The notes under the pieces are model-generated. The model searched no databases. It was not told where the DNA came from and saw only the letters and a list, made by a program, of their open reading frames with translations. Made by a program: the position numbers and the translations under genes. A stretch of 64,000 bases of DNA from an uncultured Eubacterium sp. (GTDB lineage Bacteria; Bacillota; Clostridia; Lachnospirales; Lachnospiraceae), in the NCBI GenBank assembly GCA_910586445.1, contig CAJUHV010000014.1:5519-69518 (forward strand), read 5' to 3'. This document shows, in pieces, positions 58,733-64,000 of the stretch. Each line of letters begins with the position of its first letter. The first letter of the stretch is position 1.

Positions 58733-60304
58733 ATGGAAAAATATTCAGTCCGACAAGCACAGGTCAACCAGATGGATAAGCTGACCACGCAGGAACAGGT
58801 GCATACGGTATCTATGCATGTAGAAGAAAATAAACAGTGCCTGCAGGATTTGTTTGCAGACAGTGCCGATATTAAAATGCGGGAGATGGTATTGGGCAGG
58901 GATCAGGTCAGGTGCCTGGCAGCATATATAGAAATAACCGCAGGCTCACTGGCATTTGAAAATTCATTGATCGGCAGGCTGTTAAATGACCTGGCAGACC
59001 TTCCGGCGGAGCAGATCTATGAGACGCTTGCCTTAAACGGGCAGGGACTATGTGATGTTACTCCGTTTGAAAATATTGAGGATGCGGTGCAGTTCGGCAT
59101 GCTGACCGGAGATGTGATTTTATTTATTGATGGTTTTGCAAGCGCATTGAAAATCCCGGATAAAGGGTATCCGAATATGGGTGTGACAAAACCCGATTCG
59201 GAAAAGGTGATCCGCGGCTCGCAGGAAGGATTTGCGGATTCTGTAAAAGTAAACACAGCTTTGATACGTAAACGGATACGGTCTACAAAGGTACGGGTAA
59301 AAGAGGTGAAGGCAGGACTGTATTCTCATACCAATATCGATCTGGTCTATATGGAAGGGCTGATTTATCCGGGCATGCTGGAAGAGATTGAAAAACGCTT
59401 AGATTCTTTTACTATAGACGGCATACTTGACAGCGGAATGATTGAGCAGCTGTCAGAAGATAACTGGTATTCGCCGTTTCCGCAGTTTCAGACGACGCAG
59501 CGGCCTGACCGCGCAGCAATTGCGGTTTTGGAGGGGAGGGTCGTGCTGCTGTGTGATAATTCTCCGACAGCATTGATACTGCCGACGGATTTTAATTCGC
59601 TGCTGAAAACCAGCGACGATTATTATAACCGGTTTGAAATCGCAACACTAGAGAGGCTGATCCGTTATGCAGCAGCCGTAATGGCCCTGGCGCTGCCGGC
59701 ACTTTATCTGGCAGTGACGAACTTTCATACGCAGATACTGCCTACGTCGCTGCTGCTGTCATTTGCAGCGGCAAGGCAGGGCGTGCCGTTTCCAGCAGTA
59801 GTGGAAGTACTGCTGATGGAATTGTCGTTTGAGCTGCTGCGGGAAGCAGGCGTGCGGCTGCCGGGAGCCATGGGAAATACGATCGGCATAGTGGGCGGGC
59901 TGATTATCGGGCAGGCAGCAGTGGAAGCCAATCTGGTCAGTCCGATTGTGGTTATTGTAGTTGCTTTTACGGCGCTCAGCTCGTTTGCCATTCCAAATGA
60001 AGAACTGGCTACTTCATTTCGTATTCTAAAATTCTATATGATTGCATTGTCTGCATGGCTGGGGCTGTTTGGATTTTTAGCTGCTTCATTAAGCATACTG
60101 ATTCATCTGGCCGGCCTTAAAAGCTTTGGCATTCCGTATCTGATGCCTTATATAGGCGCAGAGCTAAATGGGTATGAAGATGAGCGCGATAGTTTTGTAC
60201 GTTATCCGATGTCCATGATGCGCAGGCGTCCGATTTATGCCAGAAGGAATGAGCGTATCAGGCTGACATTTGGGACGAAAAAGAACAAAGGGAAGGAACG
60301 ATAA
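58733..60304 (+). CDS. gerA: GerA-type spore germinant receptor, A subunit
   Basis: 523 residues. A soluble N-terminal half (1-300) with GDVILFIDG and FADSVKVNTALIRKRIR is followed by membrane helices (about 310-460), including LPALYLAVTNFHTQILPTSLLLSFA. A basic cytoplasmic tail ends it. The A subunit lies in the inner spore membrane and helps sense amino acids or sugars. AAGGAATTGC precedes ATG 58733. A CATAATA motif at 58703-58709 could be a sigma-G -10 box, but no good -35 was seen. It heads a three-gene gerA-gerB-gerC operon. Confidence 0.93.
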   Translation: MEKYSVRQAQVNQMDKLTTQEQVHTVSMHVEENKQCLQDLFADSADIKMREMVLGRDQVRCLAAYIEITAGSLAFENSLIGRLLNDLADLPAEQIYETLALNGQGLCDVTPFENIEDAVQFGMLTGDVILFIDGFASALKIPDKGYPNMGVTKPDSEKVIRGSQEGFADSVKVNTALIRKRIRSTKVRVKEVKAGLYSHTNIDLVYMEGLIYPGMLEEIEKRLDSFTIDGILDSGMIEQLSEDNWYSPFPQFQTTQRPDRAAIAVLEGRVVLLCDNSPTALILPTDFNSLLKTSDDYYNRFEIATLERLIRYAAAVMALALPALYLAVTNFHTQILPTSLLLSFAAARQGVPFPAVVEVLLMELSFELLREAGVRLPGAMGNTIGIVGGLIIGQAAVEANLVSPIVVIVVAFTALSSFAIPNEELATSFRILKFYMIALSAWLGLFGFLAASLSILIHLAGLKSFGIPYLMPYIGAELNGYEDERDSFVRYPMSMMRRRPIYARRNERIRLTFGTKKNKGKER

Positions 60305-60306
60305 GC

Positions 60307-61503
60307 GTGTTTTCCAATAATGATATGATATCGTCACGGCAGATAAAAAGGCTGTTAATCTTTGATTTATTTGGGATCAGCTCCCTGCTTCTGCCCGCTC
60401 AGCTGGCGCAGACAGGCGGCGGTATGGGCATATGGTGTATTCTGGCAGGAATCGGACTGGCACTTTTCTATTTGTGGATGCTTCAGATCTGCCTTGGGCG
60501 GGCAGCGCAGGATTATCTGGAATATTTGGCCCAGGGCTTCGGCACTTTTTTAGCGAAGCTGTTTTATGTCTGCTATGGGCTGATTTGTATTACGGCAGGC
60601 GCTTATACGGCAAAACTGCTGTCGGAGCTGATGTGCGAAAGCTTACTGGACAGCAGGGAGTTTCCGGTTGCGCTGCTGATTGTGCTGTTACTGGCACTGT
60701 ATGGAGGAATTGCCGGGCTGGAGGCAAGAGCGCGTGTTTATGAAATAATGTTCTGGGTGCTTGTGATTCCCCTGCTGGTTATGCTGGCTCTCTGTGTCCG
60801 GCAGGTGCAGGCCATACAGTGGTTTCCGATTGTAGGACATATGGATGAGGAGGCTGCCACAGGATTTTGGAGCGGGGCATGGCGCTGTTTTATGGCATTT
60901 CTGCCGCTGACCTTTTTGCTGTTTTTAGTACCAAATGTAAAGGATAAAAAGAAAACCGGCTATGCAGCGGTGTGCGCGCTGACGGTCAGCGGGCTGGCGC
61001 TTTTCATTATTTATTTGATTCTGCTTGGCATTTTTGGCAGCAGGGCGCTTATGCAGGAACAGTATCCGATCATTACGCTCATGGGAATGGTTAAAATACC
61101 AGGCGAGTTTATCAAACGTCTGGACGCACTGATGGTCGGCGTCTGGTTTTTTACATTGTATGCAATGATCGGATCTTCGCTTTATTATGGAGTCTCTATT
61201 TTGCGCAGGGTTTTTGCAAAAAGCGCAGCAGAAAAGAATGCTGCAAAAAAAAATGAGGCATATAAAAAAAGCTGCTATTTTGCCGCTGCGGCAGCCGTAT
61301 ATGTGATTGCATATGGATTTTATTTATTGCCTGAGACAGAACATCTGGCAGGCAGATTGTTTGCATATATCGGCGTTCCCTTTTTGATGCTGGTACCAAT
61401 GCTCTCGCTTTTTTTGTGCAGGGGCAAGGCGCATAATAAAGGGAGCAGGGTACGGACAAATGAAACGGATCATGATGAAAGAAAAGGAGTAGATGAATGC
61501 TGA
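60307..61503 (+). CDS. gerB: GerB-type spore germinant receptor, permease-like B subunit
   Basis: 398 residues with about ten membrane helices of the endospore germination permease family, related to amino-acid/polyamine transporters. The N-terminal MISSRQIKRLLIFDLFGISSLL segment is characteristic. The B subunit carries much of the germinant specificity. A GTG start at 60307 follows GGAAGGAACG. It begins 2 bases after the gerA stop, and its end overlaps gerC by 7 bases. The Lys/Ala-rich cytoplasmic loop near 310 and the charged tail are longer than usual. Confidence 0.92.
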   Translation: MFSNNDMISSRQIKRLLIFDLFGISSLLLPAQLAQTGGGMGIWCILAGIGLALFYLWMLQICLGRAAQDYLEYLAQGFGTFLAKLFYVCYGLICITAGAYTAKLLSELMCESLLDSREFPVALLIVLLLALYGGIAGLEARARVYEIMFWVLVIPLLVMLALCVRQVQAIQWFPIVGHMDEEAATGFWSGAWRCFMAFLPLTFLLFLVPNVKDKKKTGYAAVCALTVSGLALFIIYLILLGIFGSRALMQEQYPIITLMGMVKIPGEFIKRLDALMVGVWFFTLYAMIGSSLYYGVSILRRVFAKSAAEKNAAKKNEAYKKSCYFAAAAAVYVIAYGFYLLPETEHLAGRLFAYIGVPFLMLVPMLSLFLCRGKAHNKGSRVRTNETDHDERKGVDEC

Positions 61504-62546
61504 GACTAAAAAAGCGTGCCATTGTCATGCTCTGCATAGTGTTTTCCACAGTCACAGGAGGCTGCGGGGGGACAGAATTGGAAAATAAAAACTTTCCGCT
61601 GGCAGTACTCGTTGAGGCACAGGATCATCAATACCGTATCTGTTACCTGGCGCAGAATCTATCCCAAGTAGCGAATGAGCGCTCGGATGGAGACAATATG
61701 ACAGCGGCCAGTGCAACAGGAAGCACCTATTATGAGACGCAGAAAGCGTTTGAGAAAAATAACCGATGCCAGCTGGATATGTCTCATACAAAAGTGGTTG
61801 TATTTCATAAGAATTTTATAAAAAATGGCGAGCTGGATCTGTTCTTAGATACTGTGCGTTCGGAGAATACGTTTGCCAGAAATACGCTTGTGTATTTTAT
61901 GGACAGCAGTATGGAAAAAATGGCGGAATTAAACAGTGGACTGGAAATTCCGTTTGGAAGCTATCTGGAGCAGATGACAGAAAACGAACAGGATATTCAT
62001 GAGAAAGCGGTTGTTACACTTGGTTCGCTGCTGAACGAGCAGGCAAATGCAGGCAGGATTTTACTAATACCTGTACTGAAAGCAGAAAATGGAATGCCCG
62101 CTGTTTACGAGTACGAGGTTTTATGTAATTTTCGCGAGGCAGGCCGGATTGATACAAAAGCAGCGCAGGTCTATTATCTGCTTGCTGAGCAGCTGCAGCA
62201 GATGGATCTGCACTTAGAGGCAGATGAGCAGGTGCATTTGAGTAATATTTCATGCAGCCGTGACTTTATACTGACAGGTAAAAAGGTAACGCAGCAGCTT
62301 ACGTTAAAAGCAGAGGCCCGCCGGATCACAGGCAGTGCCGGCCAAAAGGAGATCGAACAGATGCTTCAGGCTACAGTGGATAAGGTCTGCCGTACAGGCA
62401 TGGAAGATCTGCAGATCGATTTATCAGACAGTTACCAGTACCTGCCTATGTATGCACCAGAGATTTACCGGATCTATCAAAACCGCCCGGAAGAGTATCT
62501 GTATAATCTGGACTATCAGATACGGGTTCAGATACGGATTGTATAA
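61497..62546 (+). CDS. gerC: GerC-type germinant receptor lipoprotein
   Basis: 349 residues. A lipoprotein signal with the lipobox VTGGC at about residue 23 anchors it. The rest fits GerAC proteins: an N-terminal domain (about 30-190) and C-terminal domains with GKKVTQQLTLKAEA and a final helical region. The C subunit lies on the outer face of the inner spore membrane. Start ATG 61497 overlaps the end of gerB, and AAAGGAG is just upstream. A terminator follows, closing the operon. Confidence 0.9.
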   Translation: MLRLKKRAIVMLCIVFSTVTGGCGGTELENKNFPLAVLVEAQDHQYRICYLAQNLSQVANERSDGDNMTAASATGSTYYETQKAFEKNNRCQLDMSHTKVVVFHKNFIKNGELDLFLDTVRSENTFARNTLVYFMDSSMEKMAELNSGLEIPFGSYLEQMTENEQDIHEKAVVTLGSLLNEQANAGRILLIPVLKAENGMPAVYEYEVLCNFREAGRIDTKAAQVYYLLAEQLQQMDLHLEADEQVHLSNISCSRDFILTGKKVTQQLTLKAEARRITGSAGQKEIEQMLQATVDKVCRTGMEDLQIDLSDSYQYLPMYAPEIYRIYQNRPEEYLYNLDYQIRVQIRIV

Positions 62547-62555
62547 TGGGCAGCA

Positions 62556-62590
62556 GTACAAGAAGAAAGGGGAGTCCTTTTTTCTTGTAC
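62556..62590 (+). terminator. Terminator of the germination operon
   Basis: GTACAAGAAGAAAGG pairs with CCTTTTTTCTTGTAC, with one G-T pair, around a GGAGT loop. The stem itself ends in the T run. Confidence 0.85.
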
Positions 62591-62624
62591 CTATTACCTC
62601 TGCTATAAAATCAGCAAAAATAGC

Positions 62625-62653
62625 TTGCATTCGTTGATTCTTTGCGTTATAAT
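62625..62653 (+). promoter_or_regulatory. Sigma-A promoter of the DUF1934 gene
   Basis: TTGCAT (62625-62630), 17 bases, TATAAT (62648-62653), 45 bases before the ATG. Confidence 0.75.
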
Positions 62654-62698
62654 GAGCAGACAAAATGTATATGGCAATCATAGATTAAAGGAGCAGCG

Positions 62699-63157
62699 AT
62701 GACGAAAGACGTATTGTTAAAAATCAGCGGCATGCAGTTTACAGCAGATAACGACGACCTGACAGAACCGGAACCAGTTGAGATCATAGCTCCAGGGGAG
62801 TATTATTTTAAAAATGGAAAGCATTATATTATATATGATGAGTTTATGGAAGGGTTTGACAGTGTTACCAAGAATGTGTTAAAGCTGCAGGGAGATTTAT
62901 TGGAAGTTACAAAGAGGGGAACTTCAAACGTACATATGATTTTTGAAAAGGACAAGAAAAATATGACCTGTTATACAACTCCTTATGGAAGTATGATGAT
63001 GGGGATTGATGCCCGCAGTATTTCCATTGAGGAATCAGATGATGAAATACATGCGCAGATACAATATGCACTGGATGTGAATTACCAGCATCTGGCAGAC
63101 TGTACGATCAGCCTTTCGGTACAGTCAAAAGAGCAGCAGAATTTTTCAATCAAATAA
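62699..63157 (+). CDS. DUF1934 (YwiB-like) family protein
   Basis: 152 residues, a small beta-barrel-like protein of the DUF1934 family. The N-terminal VLLKISGMQ, the mid-protein GKHYIIYDE, the VLKLQGDLLEVTKRGTSNVHMIFE region and the YTTPYGSMMMGI motif are conserved in it. Its function is not established. AAGGAGCAG precedes the ATG. It has its own promoter and no operon partner here. Confidence 0.88.
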   Translation: MTKDVLLKISGMQFTADNDDLTEPEPVEIIAPGEYYFKNGKHYIIYDEFMEGFDSVTKNVLKLQGDLLEVTKRGTSNVHMIFEKDKKNMTCYTTPYGSMMMGIDARSISIEESDDEIHAQIQYALDVNYQHLADCTISLSVQSKEQQNFSIK

Positions 63158-63247
63158 AAAAGTGAAATCGATTGTTAAGGCAGCAGAACCAGTCTGAAGG
63201 GGTTCTGCTGACACAAGATGCGAAGCATTTAAACTAATAATATTTGT

Positions 63248-63673
63248 TTATGAAGGACTGATTAAAGAGTATTTTTCAACAATTTTGTGGTTTTTGATAA
63301 TTGTTTCTTGGGAACAGAAGTAATCTTGATATTCTATAATTGATTCAAATCTTTGATCCTGTATGCAGGGAAGTAGTTGTTTTAAAATAGTTAATTCGTA
63401 TAACTGCTCAGCAGCCGGATTGCATTGCTTTACAATTTTTACATATGCTAATTCCAACATTGATTTTGTTACTTCACATAATGGAGCACATTGAAGTATT
63501 TCAATTGCTGTATTCACATATCTTGATGACAGATCTGAAGAATTTCTGTCAGGTTTCACAAATGCTATACCGCCTTTTTCATACATATCATTGATTATGC
63601 CGAAGATTAGATTGAGAGCATTGTCGAATACATGCTGTTCGATATCCATTATATTTAAAAATTCATCTGTCAT
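63248..63673 (-). CDS. Hypothetical protein (141 residues)
   Basis: No family is recognised. It is soluble and helical, with two similar-looking helical segments and six scattered cysteines. AT-rich codons, unlike the neighbouring operons, suggest acquired DNA. A site AAAGGCTC lies before the ATG but is weak. An AT-rich repeat array lies directly upstream of its start, so its promoter region would be inside that array. Confidence 0.55.
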   Translation of the reverse strand: MTDEFLNIMDIEQHVFDNALNLIFGIINDMYEKGGIAFVKPDRNSSDLSSRYVNTAIEILQCAPLCEVTKSMLELAYVKIVKQCNPAAEQLYELTILKQLLPCIQDQRFESIIEYQDYFCSQETIIKNHKIVEKYSLISPS

Positions 63674-63679
63674 GGTTTA

Positions 63680-63950
63680 GAGCCTTTCGTATAGGCTCGA
63701 TTTATAGATAGGCTCATTCTTATTCAGTATAGATAGGTTCTTATATTCAGTATAGATAGGCTCATTTTTCATTAGTGTATATATATGAGCGGTTTAAATT
63801 AATTTATATATAAAACGATTTACAATCAATTTATATATGATGAACGTATTACAATCAATTTATATATATGAACGATTTACATTCGATTGATGTATACGAT
63901 ATATTTGTAATTAATGTATATATATGAGCGGTTTAAATTAATTTATATAT
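63680..63950. repeat. AT-rich direct-repeat array with ~28-bp period
   Basis: Six units align on TTTACAATCAATTTATAT-like cores starting at 63793, 63819, 63848, 63876, 63904 and 63932, spaced 26-29 bases. The first and last are identical over 36 bases (63776-63811 and 63915-63950). Before the array are GAGCCT...AGGCTC inverted arms (63680-63698) and repeated ATAGATAGGCTC segments. There are no conserved spacers of equal length, so it is not a CRISPR. Confidence 0.8.
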
Positions 63951-64000
63951 CTATAAATGAGTAAATACCAAATATTGCACAAAATAAAGACACCCGCTGC

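Noticed and set aside
63776..63950. CRISPR array
   Set aside because: The units lack constant repeats separated by unique spacers; the whole unit varies gradually, and no cas gene is present.

Overview
The window looks like a chromosome segment from a low-to-mid GC, Gram-positive, endospore-forming anaerobe of the Clostridia, most likely Lachnospiraceae. The reasons are the AGGAGG-type ribosome sites, the sigma-A promoters, the FabK/FabT type II fatty-acid cluster with a fused AccD-AccA, a GerA-type germinant receptor operon, a penicillin-binding protein, DUF1934 and DUF6465-like proteins, and a sugar-catabolic left end. The species is an inference; no rRNA or tRNA gene was seen.

Layout. 0-3.8 kb: a ROK repressor (5' end outside the window), a polyol dehydrogenase and a GPH-family symporter form a sugar-alcohol locus. 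3.8-7.3 kb: serine acetyltransferase, a Zn-type macrodomain hydrolase and a broken AAA-ATPase/nuclease gene, all cut or bordered by copies of a short inverted-repeat element. 7.7-15.8 kb: a Big2 surface protein, a DUF308 membrane protein trailed by a decaying 54-bp tandem repeat, two unknown small genes, and a TetR - MMPL transporter - Leu/Gly heptad-repeat protein unit. 16-21.7 kb: a GH3 glycosidase, then a methyltransferase paired with a PLD/SF2-helicase protein. 21.7-24.1 kb: a graveyard of mobile DNA holding an XRE regulator with a FliG-C-like tail, an Rpn-type nuclease killed by a nonsense codon, an inverted-repeat element, relics of two transposases, and a truncated Uma2 gene.

24.1-32.3 kb is the fatty-acid operon acpP-fabK-fabD-fabG-fabF-fabZ-accDA-fabH-fabT. 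A strong promoter and two FabT-type operator palindromes lie in front of acpP, so the last gene probably feeds back on the first. accB and accC are not in the cluster. 32.3-41.3 kb: DUF1810, a small XRE protein, a transglutaminase-like exoprotein, glutamate racemase, a GH25 lysozyme with Fn3 repeats, an unusual small protein with cysteines every eighth residue, DegV, and a PutP-type symporter. 41.3-49.1 kb: a large cNMP-binding-like protein of unknown function, a YtrA-regulated ABC-2 exporter, DUF6465, an XRE regulator, an unknown 129-residue protein and endonuclease IV. 49.3-63.7 kb: a class A PBP, ThrH, a heterodimeric ABC exporter, a cytosolic ParB-BMP fusion with a metallophosphoesterase, the gerA-type operon, DUF1934 and an unknown reverse-strand gene. 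The last 300 bases are an AT-rich array of ~28-bp direct repeats.

The most unusual signals are (i) the MITE-like family, with five copies in two size classes, covarying central hairpins, and copies that supply the last codons of neighbouring genes; (ii) the octad-cysteine miniprotein; (iii) the XRE/FliG-C fusion; (iv) the ParB/BMP fusion with its translationally linked phosphoesterase; and (v) the 28-bp AT-rich iteron-like array at the right edge. All family names come from reading motifs by eye; no database search was run.
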